A stretch of 64,000 bases of DNA from positions 5,803,001 through 5,867,000 of the forward strand of contig JAFBJZ010000512.1 in assembly GCA_016785225.1 (NCBI GenBank), written 5' to 3'. This document shows positions 13,361 through 26,165 of this stretch, piece by piece (position 1 is the first letter of the stretch; each line of letters starts with the position of its first letter). Position numbers and translations under genes: made by a program. The notes beneath the pieces were generated by a model, which was given only the letters and a program-made list of their open reading frames with translations, did not search any database and was not told the DNA's origin. The stretch is from Psettodes erumei. Its lineage: Eukaryota > Chordata > Actinopteri > Pleuronectiformes > Psettodidae.

Positions 13361-13435
13361 GTTAAAGTTTGACCAGGTTTAGGCACAAAAATGACTTGCT
13401 CATATTTAGCGAAAGATCATGGTTGAAGAAAACAA
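13361..13435. repeat. Dispersed teleost repeat fragment (AGGTTTAGGCAC type)
   Basis: CCAGGTTTAGGCACAAAAATG, trimmed here to its recognisable words AGGTTTAGGCAC, then TTTAGCGAAAGATCATGGTT, corresponds to a common fish repeat with 'gtttaggcaacaaaac' and 'tagggaaagatcatggtttg'. It is short and degenerate. Confidence 0.55.
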
Positions 13436-15493
13436 CTGTACATGCTAATCTGCTTCATAAAGACCGTGTGGGTGTGAATTGACCAGATTTGACTGACAGT
13501 GATCAAACAACACATCAACTGTCATTAGATTCTAATTGTAATTCTAAAATGTTTCCAAATCCTGATTGATGAAATGAAGTAAACAACATCAACTTTATTC
13601 CATCTGATGCCAAATTCAAAGTATATTAGAGTTATTGAAAGTTTCTGACTTGTAAATAGGAGTCACATCCTCCTCCAAATTGTAACTACAATAGGAAATG
13701 TCACATTTTTCTGAAAGCTCCAATACATCTGCCTTGGCACTAAATAATGGAGAGTGCCTGAAAACAAAACAAATATGAAACATCTCATATCAGCAAAAGA
13801 TTAAACCGCTGAAGCCTAATATTGTCAATGAACAGCAATTTTATATTCGCACAACCAACTCTGTATTCATTAAACTGCTGTGATCCTCTGAATTCTCGCA
13901 AGCTGTTAACATGGGAATTTTTCCCATTTCTATCATCCATCCCATATGATGTGAATATGGCATAAGCTCCAAATAAGTGAAAAGAGAAATACAAAGCAGC
14001 AACATAATAGCGTTCTCATGCCAGACAATTACAATGCAGAGTTAGAGGCTGATTGAAAAAAATGCTTCTTCTTTAAGTTATAGAAGCATCATGGGTTGGG
14101 TTAAAAATAATTACTTCATTAAGGACAGGGGACATTTGTCATCATGGTTAGAATTCTAACCACTTGAGGGAATGACCACAATAGCTGAATGTCAGTGATA
14201 AATGTTAAACAAACAATGATCACACGCGTTTAAGTCAGATGTATTGTTGACTTATCCAACCACCCCAAAAACTGTTGTTAATAACTTACAAGAACTGATT
14301 CTGTCATTTTTCTTGGAAGTAAATGCTACAACTAAAGGTAATGACCACTTCATATTTTGTTCACTGAAAGGGTTAATATTTTTATTCAGACTATTAATTT
14401 CGACTGCGGTAATTGTTATGCTTGCCTGTTATCTGCTTTGGCAATGTAAGCAAAACAACAAATAAAAACGCTTTAGGTGAGCTGGTGCATGTACCATCTT
14501 AATAAGCACCTTGTTTGCATGTTTGCCCACAGAAGGCCACATCCCTACTCATAATGAGGTATCTCCCGCATCATTGTCATCTTAGAGCATGCTCAAAGGT
14601 TTGTAATATTTACCAACTATTCAGTATTCCTCATTTCGTCTGAAGGCTTTCTGCAGTCTTGGTCCAAAAATCTCTGCCTAGTGATGTTTTGAGACCCTGG
14701 GAAAATTTGTTCAATTCAGTGCCACAATCCCTTAATTACAGAATGTAGCTCAGTGATGTACAAGCAGTAACCTCCCTGATTTTGTATCTTTGATGGAGTC
14801 TAATTATGTGTACAGCTCTCTACTGTATGCATCTCCTCAGCACTGAAAATTCTTACTGTTTATCTTTCAATCCATCCAGCGTGCCATTTTGTCATTGAGA
14901 AACCCGTCAGTTATACTCTAATTAGCTTTGTGATAACAACACAGGCAACAATAACAGAGAAATAAGATTATGCAGCCCTGAGAAAGAGCAGTTTCAGCTT
15001 GGATGGCCCCATCGAAACAGATGACAGGCGTAATCAGTGTGGACACCCTGAGAAACCCTGCTATTAACTATCTCATAAACAAATCCTTGAGATGGAATAC
15101 TGATTTAGAAAGGCAGCTGAAAACATGCAACTCCAGCAGCGGAGGCATCATTTGTCACTCATGTGAATTGTATGGGATTGTTTCGGGTTGTACGTCTGAG
15201 CCCCTGAGAAAAGAACTTTTAAAGAAAAAACTTTGCAACAGACGTCTTACATGTAAAGTTTTATGACTTTCCTGTTTGTTATCGTCAGTTTGGTTTATTT
15301 AACCACATTCAGTGTTATGCAATGTTTAAAAATATATTAAATCCACAGCATCGCTCATTGGGTTTAATTTACTTGGTACACATATTTCAACCTATGCACA
15401 ATATATGCACTGCTGTTACGTCTCAAAGGTTAAGACTATGGTCTGTGGGTCCGCTGTGGTTACACAGCAGTTTTAAACATGCAGGTGTGTTAC

Positions 15494-15755
15494 TAACGAT
15501 TAATTTCAGTATCGATTATGTGTGGATTCTTTTCCCCATTCACTGATTACATTTTTTGGTCTGTAAAATGTCAGAAAATGGAGAAAAATGCCCATTGCAA
15601 TTTACCAAAGCCCAAAGTTAAATCTGTAAATGACTTGTCTTATTGAACCAAAGATCCAAAAGCCCCAAATATTAATTGTACCATCATAAAAGTCAAAAGA
15701 AGCCAGAAAATATTCACATAGAAACAGATCTGTCGACTAATCGATCAATCAACTT
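15494..15755. repeat. Dispersed teleost repeat with CGATTAATCG-like ends
   Basis: The blocks AACGATTAATTTC, GTCTGTAAAATGTCAGAAAA, TGGAGAAAAATGCC, ACCAAAGCCCAAAG, GCCAGAAAATATTCACATAG and CGACTAATCGATCAATCA follow a well-known fish repeat bounded by 'cgattaatcgattag'-like words. The ends are loosely inverted, as in a non-autonomous DNA element, but I cannot assign a superfamily. There is no coding capacity. Confidence 0.72.
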
Positions 15756-17454
15756 ATCACTGTCACTCTATATCTATATCGACTGAATCCTGAGGGTGCA
15801 ATCATTAAACCACCATATTTCCATTAGGATACATTGTTTCATGCTTTTCTTCATGCACAACTTTTCAGCTCCCTCTACTTTAAAGTTAATGCTCACAAAG
15901 GCAGATGGGAGATGGCCACTTACGGAAAAGTGCTTACTTTTAGCGAGAGCAGAGTGCTTTGTAAGACAAAGAAAACTTTAGCTGACCAACTACAACAGTA
16001 AAGAGGTGGGGCCTTATGGCTCACATTACAACACTAACAACGACAGCAGCAGCAATTGAATGGGAGATTGGTTGTAGTTTGCGTATTCTTACAAGCCATA
16101 CACAGAAGGAACTGTTTGCTTGAAGCAGGAGCTGCTGGAACTCGTCCATGGGGAGTTGTGCACATTTCCACTGGGGTTTTTCTCCATATGAAAAAGTATT
16201 GCAATGTGTTTGTTCTTCAAGCAGTAAGGCACAGTTTGTCAAGGGTATGCAAATTGGTTTCCTTTAAATAATTTCTCATTTGACACAAACTGTGCCACTC
16301 CAAAGAAGGATTTTCAGTCAAAAAGAAAAACAGTGCATCGTGTGTCTGTCAGACCAGCATGTCAGGATGACATTAATGTCATTAATAATGTCAATTAAAG
16401 GACTGTTGTCCCATGTGGCTTGAAAAAAAGCTACAGCAGTGCCCTCATCTCAAAGAAAATGTTTATTATGAATGTTTGCATCTTCGATTGGGTGATCTTA
16501 TGAGGATGAGCTGGAGTTCCTGACTTGTTTGTGGGTATTTTGCAAAATGAGATTTTGGCAGGTTCCCATAGTTTAATCTTGGGCTTAGTGTTTGATTTAG
16601 ATTTAAATTGAGGATGGATTTAAATTATGCATGCTGTGGTGAGGGTGAAAGTCTGAGTGAATAATGCAGTCAGTGGAGGGCTTTAGAAGGAGAGAGGCAC
16701 AACTGGGACTGTGGCTATGTGGCGAGTCTATCTCCTTTCTATCTCATGTGTGAGAATTTTCACACATTTGTACACAGCAACATGGGTGCAGAGTCCTCAG
16801 TCTGAATATGAATATTCAAGTAGTTATGCAAGGATGAGCTCCAGCCAGATTCTGGCAGGAGAACCTTTGACTTGAGTCACACTCAAATGCAGTCCTCACA
16901 CAAATTCAAATTGAAAATGATCTGCATTGGCATTACACTTGGCTTGAACTCAGTAAAGATTTAGTGATAATAAGCCTTTCAAAGATTGCTTTGGCTTTGT
17001 TGCATACTTTTAACCTAATTTAGTGTTTTACAGCCTTGCCTTGTCCGAACAAACCAACAGTCTCGGTGCAATGTATTTTGCCATTAGAGCTATTGACCTC
17101 ATGACACAGGTGTTCATAATGTGTGAATGCTTGCAAACCTTGTTTAAACAGTGTTTCACCATGTTTCTTTTTTAGATTCAAATCCAAATTGGTACCCTGT
17201 TGCTAATTTCAGTCACTGTTTGTCATATGATGCTACTGTTCATCCATGTATACGTATTGTGTTTGGTACTGTTCATTTAATGAGATGGATGACTGCTCAT
17301 TATGAATATGTAAGAAGCCACATTGCTCAATCCTAAATTAAGAAATCTTTTTGCATGAGTGTTGTTGCTAAGTACTCACAATTGTTGCTCCTTTATCTTA
17401 TTATAACTACAAAAAATACAGTTTGATTGCAGTGAAATTTGTGGAAACATCTTG

Positions 17455-17550
17455 AACCCTTTTGGAGACTTGAGCTTGATCAGCACTTGACTTGGGCACT
17501 GAACAAATGACTTGAGTCTTGTCTTTGACTGGTACTTGGTTGTGCCTCGC
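17455..17550. repeat. Degenerate GACTTG-rich repeat
   Basis: Words such as GAGACTTGAGCTTGA, GCACTTGACTTGGGCACTGA, ATGACTTGAGTCTTG and TTTGACTGGTACTTGG follow each other, as in a known iterative fish repeat built on GACTTG. It is decayed here. Confidence 0.45.
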
Positions 17551-19362
17551 AAACATCTGTGGTCCCAGGAAATAGTTGAGAGCCTCACTAGCTAAGCAAA
17601 GCAGCATTTCCACCTAGGCAGGCAAAGGCGTGAAGCAGTGAGACCACAGGCTGCCAGACATCATTATCTCTCTCAGCAGTCCCCCCACACGCTCCCGAAC
17701 TGGGTTAGACTTATGGTTTCTGGGGCGAAAGACACCCGCAAAACAGCAGCAAAAATAACAACAGTGCTAGTGTTTGCAAATAGCGTGAGACCCACATCTC
17801 GGGAGCCATGTGTGCCTGTGTAGACTTACAGGATTCAATCCTGCCAGGATGCTGACATGATTGTCCTTCTATCCTTTTCAATGTTCATATTCTTTCAGGA
17901 AAGAACAAAGAGTAGTCAAAGGTGGTCTGCCCACTTCTTCCCCAACAAAACATAAAAAAGTGAATAATGAAAAGAAAAGCTATGGAATGGAAGGAACTTT
18001 AAAGAACTTGCAGAGTCTATTGAATTATCTCCTGGTGGATATTGCTTTTGCCTTCACTCTATATCCACGTCTCCATTCATTTTCTTGGAACTAAACTTAC
18101 AAAGGAGCTTTACCTACAATAACTTTGTGAGCCATCTGAACCTCGGGGCCCCTCTTCAGGTTCGCAGGAAGAAAAATGATTTCACCGCAGATCTGTAAAG
18201 TTGCCAGTTAGATCCATATGGCTCGCAGGATTAGAACGAACAAATCACTCACTTTTAATGAAAACAGACAAAAGAGGCAAATGCACCTATCCAAGTGGTG
18301 CAGCTTCCAGGTGCAAGAAACAGATGTATTTGATGAAACATATCTGGAGCGCTGACAAAATGATGCTGTAATTGACATAAACACACGAGCAGAATGGATT
18401 TCAAACAGCACAAGGCTGTTATCAAACAGAGATGTTGTCAACTTCAGCCTCTCTTTTCATCACGTTCCAAGCTTATGATGGTTTGGGGAAAACTATCTTT
18501 ACTCTGAAATTGGATTTAATCTCAAAACAACCGATTGAGTTCTCTCCGAGGAATGCACACGTATGGAGAAATGTACAGTACAAATCAACTCCCTGTTCAC
18601 ACTTTGATAGCATGTCCTAACACTATAATAGGGGTGTAAGTCAAAGCAAGTATCTTTATCTGCACCTGTTGTATTTCACAAAAAATAGGAGTTTTGAGAT
18701 TGAGATTTTCACAGTGGACAGGGCTTAGTGGACTCAATAAGTGAAACTAGTCATGCAAAGTACGATTGATGGTGAAAATGTGCACCTAAGCATAGGTACA
18801 CTGAGAACTGAGAAAAATGCCTTTATCTGTGAGAAAGACCAGACCAGCGCATGTTCTTTTCTGTGAAACAGCTGTTCCCTGTGAACAGAGGTAAAATGAA
18901 CCGCACCATCCTACGGAGTAAGGATCACACAAGTGAGCCTTCTGAAGCACTGAGCTGCCAGCAGAATAATAAGTAAGAAAAGAGGGATTAATTGGACAAT
19001 AAGAGCAGGCAGCGGTTCAGCATTTTCAACCACAAATACAGTGGAAAAGTCAGAGTGTGGTATGAGGTATGATTTTCTTGATCCAATCTTTTCTGGATCT
19101 GTGACACTGTGGACATTTTGGACCTCAGCGACTTGTGAGTACTGGTGGTCTCGACTGCTTAATTTTCAGGGTTTTCTAGTGGTGTGCAGACCAACACTAT
19201 GAAAACATAGGTGCTTCTGATCCCAAATGTTTCTGTTCCATAGAGAGATCGACTCTCAGATTGATATATAAACTCAGTAATTTAAGGCAAATATTTGTTT
19301 TAATGCCAACAGGGACACAGCTCTATAAATGCATTAGCCACCAAACCGTGTTGACGCTGATG

Positions 19363-19560
19363 ATGGCTGACCGCAAACGCAGCGTGTGTGAAGCTTTCTC
19401 GGTTTGCAGGAGAGCATTGATGCTGTATGTGGTGTGTGTGGGAGGACTGTGTGGTACTGTGGCAGCACCTCAAACCTTGTTAAGCATCGGAGATTTAATC
19501 ACAATACAGGCGGGTCTCAAGAAGAGGAGGAAAAAAGGAGGGTGCTCGGGCGAGACGGAC
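19363..19560 (+). pseudogene. Decayed BED zinc finger, hAT transposase/ZBED-type fragment
   Basis: On the plus strand, antisense to lsamp. One frame opens at 19363 with MADRKRSVCEAFSV, which resembles the short basic start and W-E-x-F segment before BED fingers. The finger itself continues in a different frame from about 19404: AVCGVCGRTVW, then GSTSNLVKHRRFNH. This gives Cys at 19428 and 19437 and His at 19485 and 19500, spacing C-x2-C-x15-H-x4-H, with the T-S-N-L-x-x-H core typical of BED fingers. An acidic QEEEEKRR segment follows. One frameshift and the absence of the catalytic and dimerisation regions mark it as a dead fragment. BED fingers occur in hAT transposases and in host ZBED genes derived from them; a transposon remnant is far more likely in an intron. 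I did not find terminal inverted repeats. Confidence 0.72.
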
Positions 19561-20633
19561 ATCTCTCACTGAGTCATTTGGCTGTGGCGGGCGTCATCCA
19601 GGTACAGAGTGAGAGAGTGTTTAAGTGAATCATGGGCTTCAGTGTGCCTGTTGACTCTCCCCGCATTTTTAAAACCTCAGGGGGCTGTTTCATGCAAATT
19701 GACATAAATAAAGATGCCAACTAAATGCATGATTATGAAGTAAGTAATGAAATAAATAAATGCTAGAACAAATAGCTATATAAAGATCAGGGCTGCAAGT
19801 TTTGAGTAGAGCTCGGAGCGAGATTTATGTACCTGGGATCACTCTTTATATTTTAATGACACTTGCATATCCCTTTTAAATGATTTACTCTACAGGCAAT
19901 AAACAATACCGTACTAAACATAAGCCTATGTCTCATTTGTTTTTCCTGAAAACTGACATATTATTTCAAGATGTAAGTTGTGTTTCATTTATTATGTATT
20001 TCACTGGTCTTTTTGTATTTCATTGAGAATAAAACATGATTCTCTATCCATCAGTCAGTTTGCCCTGTGTATTTGTATTACTTGTAGATGATTCATAGCA
20101 GCTTGGGTTTTACTTGGTGTCAAATTGGAAAGAAATCCGTGGTGTCATGCATCAAATTGTTTCTACTGACACTATATGGTACATACAATACATAAATGAT
20201 TTCTGCAAAACAACAATATTTTACCTGTTTACCTAAATTAATCAATTCAGAACTGAATTGAGCCATATATCACTGTTGAGTAAAAAATGGGTGGAGGCCC
20301 AGATGAATTTAAAGTTGGTCCAAATTGTCTGTGATAACACATCATTGGGCATAGTTGCCTTTTTTGTATTAAATTAGGTTGTGAATACAGTGAAAGGAGG
20401 TACAGTCAAAGAATAGTCTGTTTTAATTGTTTTTAAATGAGAAAGCTATTTTGCACACACCTTTTGAGACAGTCCCTAACTTCAGCTCATCAGTTTCCCA
20501 TCTACTATTTGGTCCCGCTCAGTGCCAGGCTCCATCCAAATGTGGCATTTAGATAATAAAAGAATTTGGCACAGCACTGACCAGACATCGAGACTGACTA
20601 TATGATAATGAGCTCTGATTGGATGATTCTTAC

Positions 20634-20759
20634 CTGAGGGGTTGAGGAGCCGCCAGGTGATTGCAGGGTCTGGCCTGCCACTGGCCAAACAGCTGAGTGT
20701 CACATTACTTCCCTCATTCACTGTGATGTCTTCTGACACCTTGTAGATGTTGGCTGGAA
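20634..20759 (-). CDS. lsamp: lsamp (IgLON) exon: first half of Ig domain 2
   Basis: Internal exon of 126 bp, minus strand, phase 1 in and phase 1 out. Acceptor GTGTCTCCAG follows a pyrimidine-rich tract; the donor is GTAAGA. With the G carried from the exon at 43277-43364 it reads VPANIYKVSEDITVNEGSN, then VTLSCLASGRPDPAITWRLL and NPS. Domain 2 features are the VTVNEG-type motif of IgLONs (here ITVNEG), an N-glycosylation site (NVT), the first domain 2 cysteine (LSCLA), the GRP-x-P loop and the core Trp (ITW). The 126-bp length and phase 1 borders fit the split of Ig domain 2 over two exons known for IgLON genes. The domain ends in the exon at 700-831 after a 19.8-kb intron. Confidence 0.94.
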
Positions 20760-21961
20760 CTGGAGACACAAGAGAAACCACAAGAGGGATAATGTTATCA
20801 AGACAGTGTGGAGTGCAACGGATTTTTAGTTAGTTTTACATAACATGTTTTATTCAATTTTCTCTAAAACACAAATTCACTCAACAAAATAGTGGAGAAT
20901 GTTGCAATAAAAACTCTGCTAACTCACCGTACCAGCTGCTTTACTCCAACAGCATCTTTTACCATAGTCTCAGAGAAACTATTGTCTATAAAGACAGGTT
21001 TAATTCCAAACACAAGCTGCCCTGCTCTCAGTTGAAAGGAAGAGTTTAGAAAGGCTTTAGACAACCGTTTTTCCTACTGCTATAACCCTCAGAGGTACTC
21101 ACAGAAAACTTTCTCAACCCAGGATCCAAATAAGCAATTTAATCTCCTGCCCTGGGACCTGAGCTCGTGAAAACAGATTGCCTCTCTTGTCATACGGAGA
21201 CCCACCAGACACTTGGCACTGACACATACTTTCAGAAGAGCAGGCTTTACTACACAACTCAAAATTTAAAGGTGAAATGAAGAATTCTTTTTACACGTGT
21301 GCGTTTACGTGACATGGATGTTCAAAGTCCATCACCGTCATTCCCACTGCCCCCACTCCGACACAAACAAACAGTGGCCCAGAGGGAGGGGGGGGGGACT
21401 GTTACTCTGGATGAATTAGGAAGGTACAGTTTGCTTTAAAGCGAGTCAGCAGCTACGATGCAATCAGTCATGAAGGATGCCGAGGGCATACATCACTGTT
21501 TTCACAAACTGCGTGTGAAGGCGTAGGGATGCGCTATCGTGTATGCAGATATGCAGAAGTACAAATAATAGGAATATGATGAATGTTGGAATGTGCACAA
21601 CGCAGGTGAATGAAGAAGGGTAACTGTCTTTTCCTCAAAACCTTTGATTTGTGGATTTACTATTAATTTCAGGTATATATGCAGTTTCATATGGACATTC
21701 TTATGGGCTCAACTCACATTAGACAGCATCGTATTCTCTTGAATTATCCCCATATCATTCCCTGCCAAACACCCGTGTTACATGGTTTAAACATGAACCA
21801 ACCAGTGTACTGTCAATGTCAATAAACATATCCGCAGCGCTGCTTCTTATAAGAACAATGAGCAGTCACACCTGATTATAACACTTTTCTTAAGGGTTTA
21901 ATATGTTGTGTTTTCAGTGTAAACTGCACAGAGGTAATCAGCAAGGAGGAGGAAGGCCCCC

Positions 21962-21998
21962 GCCTATCTAAGTTGGTGATTGTTCATCTTAGATAGGC
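21962..21998. other. Perfect 11-bp inverted repeat (hairpin)
   Basis: GCCTATCTAAG at 21962-21972 and CTTAGATAGGC at 21988-21998 are exact reverse complements around a 15-nt loop. No known element is recognised around it. Confidence 0.7.
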
Positions 21999-24169
21999 AC
22001 CACAACACCTTGGACAACCAAGTTGGACTAGTCTGATTACTGATGTGTGATGAGCCAGCATCAATCAAGAATTTGAACTTTTTCTTTGTAAACCCAAACT
22101 CTGAAATAAATATGCAATTAACATGTCAATGTAAAATCACAAAAGTAACGCAAAGTAAAAAAAAATTGCAAACTTTTGAGTTGCTCTCTGCTTCTTTGTT
22201 CCTTGTCTCAAGGGCAACCATTGTTCACCAAAAGCAGTGAGACACTATTCTCAGCTCTTGACCTGCATTCACCGCCCGCTCTTCATCAAGCACGTCCACA
22301 GTATCAGCTTTTCATTCAAAGAAAAGTTATGAATAATGTGGAAATTTCCTATTGTATCAGACATACAAAAGGCAGAGAAATGCTTTGCTAAATCATTCAC
22401 CTTTTTCTTTCCCTGCAGTCTTACCCTGTCATTATCCTATAACCAAGACAATCATGATGCTTTTATAGCCAGTGTTTCAAACAATGCATACAGTCTTAAA
22501 CAGCTCTGAAGTTCATGGCGTGTTTACACAATCAATTCCTCACTATATTTAATGTCAAGAGGAAAAAAAATGTATTGCTAAAATGTCCATAAACACCTTG
22601 TAATGTTTTAATGCATTTATATGCTACTATTTAAAGGTCATTTTGGATGGGTTTTTTCCCATTAACTTTAAATTTCTTATTTGAGATTCATGTTTAATCC
22701 AGACTGGGATGTAAAAGCATGTTAGCGGTCTTGCTTAACAATTATAAACATTATGCTCAACTCTTGAGTACTATGCTTCTCAGCTGTCATACATATTGTT
22801 TTGTAGTTTCCTTATATGTGATTCATGGATGATGAGACTGATAAATTTCCATATCACATAAACAATAAGTGTATCAGTATATTTAAAATGAGTGTTTAAA
22901 TATTATCATTCCTTTTTGTTAGCACAAGAGTTCACCATAAGAGCATTTTCAGAATATTCTTCAGCAAACACAATCTCTTATCTTAAACTACAATGGGTAG
23001 AGAGTTAGAATGTCCTTTTTTCTGTATTCTTCAACCCTATTTTTTGAAGCACTGAACATTTATTGATAACCCTAATTTCAGTGTCAGTCCTTAACACAAC
23101 CATGCTTAAGACATGACCTTAACACATCCATCCTTGGGCTTCAAGTGTTCTCAAAAAAAAACAACACACACATCATCAGAGAAAAAATGTAATCCGGAAG
23201 ACCCTAAAGGGAGAATTGGGCCTGGAAGCATTTTGGATGGACTTAAATTGAACTAACCCTGGTCTGTACCTCACTGTGTGTGTTGTCACAATAAGAAACA
23301 GATCTTTCTTAACTATAAGATGGATTCTGTGTGTTTAGAAGGTGGAAATGTGTGCCATAAGTGTCTGTTTTTCAACATGACAGCATCACATTTATGAGTC
23401 AGTGGTAATAGACTTTATTTGCCAAGACTGAAATAACCTCTCAACAAATTAGGTTCACATTTGTTTAGCCATTATAATCATTTACACATAAAAAAAGCAG
23501 GGTTGGTAAGCAAACCATTAAAGCTCATTGGTTACCTGCGTAAAAGTGCCAACAGTGGCGCAATCAGTAGCAAAACACTGGTGTGAAAAGTAACAGAGTC
23601 TGCCAGCTCTCAACAACTGTCATCAATTTGTCCATAAACAGGGCACTTAATCCCCAACAGCTCCATTAAAGTTACTCAGTGGCCTCACAATAAAGAATGC
23701 ACAATAGTCATACTCCTGTTGTGTGTGCCAGCAGGCACTGTGGTTTCCTGTTGCAGTGAGGCAGGATTCCATTTTCGCAGCTTTTAATTTTGGTGAAGCT
23801 TCAAAGACTTATCTTTATTTACTACAAAAAATCCAAACAAACAAAAAAACTGGGCTTTTTGTTGGCCTCAGTGGCTGTGTAACTAACAAAAACAAAAATC
23901 TAAAAATCTATGATGAAAGCATTTACGAATGCCAGGTTGCAAACACATTTGTGAGAACTACAGTACATCATGTGGGAATATCAAATTCTATTTTAAATTT
24001 TACAGGACGAGCTGTGTTGAATGGAAATAAAGCTGCACCTCTGCATCAAGCATGTTTTCCCAGAAACAATATTTTAGTGTTTTTCTCTTACGGATTGTTT
24101 CTCCAGCAATGTTATTATTGAAGCTTTGTCTCTGCACAGCATCACTAACTGCCTTCTCCCAAATTAACA

Positions 24170-24198
24170 TCTCTCTCTCTCTCTCCCTCTCGCACACA

Positions 24199-24238
<40 letters not shown>
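24170..24238. repeat. Compound (TC)n-(CA)19 microsatellite
   Basis: TC repeats at about 24170-24184, an interrupted spacer, then pure CA at 24201-24238. Confidence 0.97.
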
Positions 24239-24239
<1 letters not shown>

Positions 24240-25773
24240 CATCCACAAGTAAACCATCTCTCTAATGCAAACTGACAAGACAGTCACAATCATGCCAAAC
24301 AGCATTTTAAATGAAGTTATACAGAGTTATTGCTGTAGTCAAATGACCAAGCCCAAATGAAGATGTGTTCTCCAGATATGGGGAGATGGAACGAGGGGAC
24401 ACAGGGTCAGAGGCACTCGATTGAGGTGACAAAGAATCCAATTGGCTTTTTCTTCCACCTCAAAAACAACCAAAGCGGGGCGGGTTGGAAAAGTTGATTG
24501 GCTGAATAGGATGTGCGACTGGAGAATTAATCCACGGCCGCAAAGATAAAAAAATGGATCGGGGAGGAAACAACTGCTCATACTCTGATAACCCTGTCAC
24601 CTCTATAAATGGGAGGCAAGGGAGGAGAAAAGATGGGGAGAGAAGTGGAAAAGGAGACGAGATGAACAAAGGAAGACAACGGTGGAGGAAAAAAGTGTGA
24701 ATGACATTTCTGCTCTAACGGCCATATAGAGCCTGGCGTCCTGCTGTCAGTGGTGACAGCAGAAGAGGGAGAAGAAAGGAGTGAATTGTAATCTTATAGG
24801 TCAACCTTCAAGGAACAATGTTGGAAAGGGCAGCTATTTGAAAAGCACTTTACCTCTGCAACTACAGGATGGATGAATTCCATAGAGACAGACTGCAGTC
24901 TGCTAATGTTTTCCTTATGGCTGGGTTTAGGTGAAATAAGCCATAGATACAGGCCTGGGCTAAAAGCATCACATTTAATGTCACGTATTTTATGTATGTA
25001 TAGTACTGAAACGTTGGCACTTGCTTTCACACATACACTCACACACCTTGGATGACGTATTCCATTTTTTAAATTCTGTTTTAGTTTAATTTTGATCCCT
25101 CACTCCTCAAAATAGAAAAGAACAATAAATTTGCATTTGTGGCCAAATATCACGAGCTGCATTTCTGCTGACAGGCTCCACCACCATCCCACTAGCATAA
25201 CAAAATATAATAACAATAATGATAATAATGTCCTCTCTGGCTAATGATCTCCTATTCATTTTGGTTATTCCTACTCCTCAAAAATAATAAATCTCTGATG
25301 AAATCATTATAAATATACTGACCTTGCTTTCAACTCTAATTTCAAACTTCAAAGAAATAAAGGAAGGAAATACAGAGCGAAAGGAAGAGCATGAGCAAGA
25401 GCAGAGAGAAGCAGAGAGAGGAAGAGTAATTAGGGGGGTGTTTGTAGGTTTGTGCATTGACTGTGTGCCCGCATCGAGCAGAGAGAGAGACGGAGCCACA
25501 GGCAGTTCCTGAGTCCATGTGACAAGTTATTCACCAAGGGGGGTGGGGGGTTGGAAGGCTGCACTTGTATCTTTGCATGAATAATGACTCAGACTCCTTT
25601 CATTACTGGCTAAATTTGTATGCACCTGTAACTGCAAAGTACTCTCAGCAAAATTATTCCATAACATCAAACCTGAAAAAATAATAGATTAGTAGAGTAT
25701 GTCTAGAAATAAGGGCTATGACACATGTTAGGGCTCACTATTATCAATACAAGTCCACGTATGTGTTTTAAGC

Positions 25774-25852
25774 TTAACCTCCTTGGACCTGGCATCCACA
25801 TATGTGGATTAAAAATGCATGTCATGCAAGAGTTCGGGTGTTAGGAGGTTAA
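25774..25852. mobile_element. Miniature piggyBac-like element with TTAA ends
   Basis: TTAACCTCCT at the left and AGGAGGTTAA at the right form a perfect 10-bp inverted repeat that includes TTAA on both sides, the hallmark target duplication of piggyBac elements. Only about 71 bp lie between the TTAA sites, so this is a deletion derivative without coding capacity. A 16-bp perfect palindrome, ATCCACATATGTGGAT, sits inside at 25794-25809. The right end abuts another dispersed repeat (25853-26165), so one could have inserted at the edge of the other. Confidence 0.6.
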
Positions 25853-26165
25853 AGTGACAGTTCAGGTTATTTGAATTAGGGCTGTATGAGGTATTGATGT
25901 ATAGTCAGACCTGAGTTCAGTCTGTGTGCTCTCCCTCTTCTCTTCTGGAGAAGCAGAGACGAATAGTGACAGAGACGCTGAGCCGCCTTCTGCTGTGCAT
26001 GGGGGTGAGCGAAAAACGAATTTTAATCCCCTAAAACCATGCCTACCTGAGCGTACGTTGTGTTTTGAATATTATCACCACTTTATCTTATCTTCAAACA
26101 GACCTTTTCTGTCGGCAATACATTTTCTCAACTGTAGGATGTACACTTGGTGCACTTATGTTGAG
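25853..26165. repeat. Dispersed teleost repeat fragment
   Basis: I recognise this by its order of words: AGTGACAGTTCAGG, GGGCTGTATGAGGTATTGAT, TCTGGAGAAGCAGA, CTGCTGTGCATGGGG, CCTAAAACCATGCCTACC, ATCTTCAAACAGACCTTTTC and GTACACTTGGTGCAC. These match a family seen often in percomorph introns. It has no coding potential and its class is unknown to me. The match is from memory, not alignment. Confidence 0.7.

Larger units (their letters stand above)
832..20633 (-). other. lsamp: lsamp intron within Ig domain 2 (19.8 kb)
   Basis: Phase-1 intron interrupting domain 2 after NPS and before AEPLEGEEYL. It contains a dispersed repeat at 1074-1170, the solo LTR at 2012-2535, repeat fragments at 5885-6045, 11628-11745, 13361-13435 and 15494-15755, GACTTG-like iterations at 17455-17550, the BED finger fragment at 19363-19560, a compound microsatellite at 8159-8257 and a CA tract at 10819-10874. 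I see no further exons between these. Confidence 0.88.
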
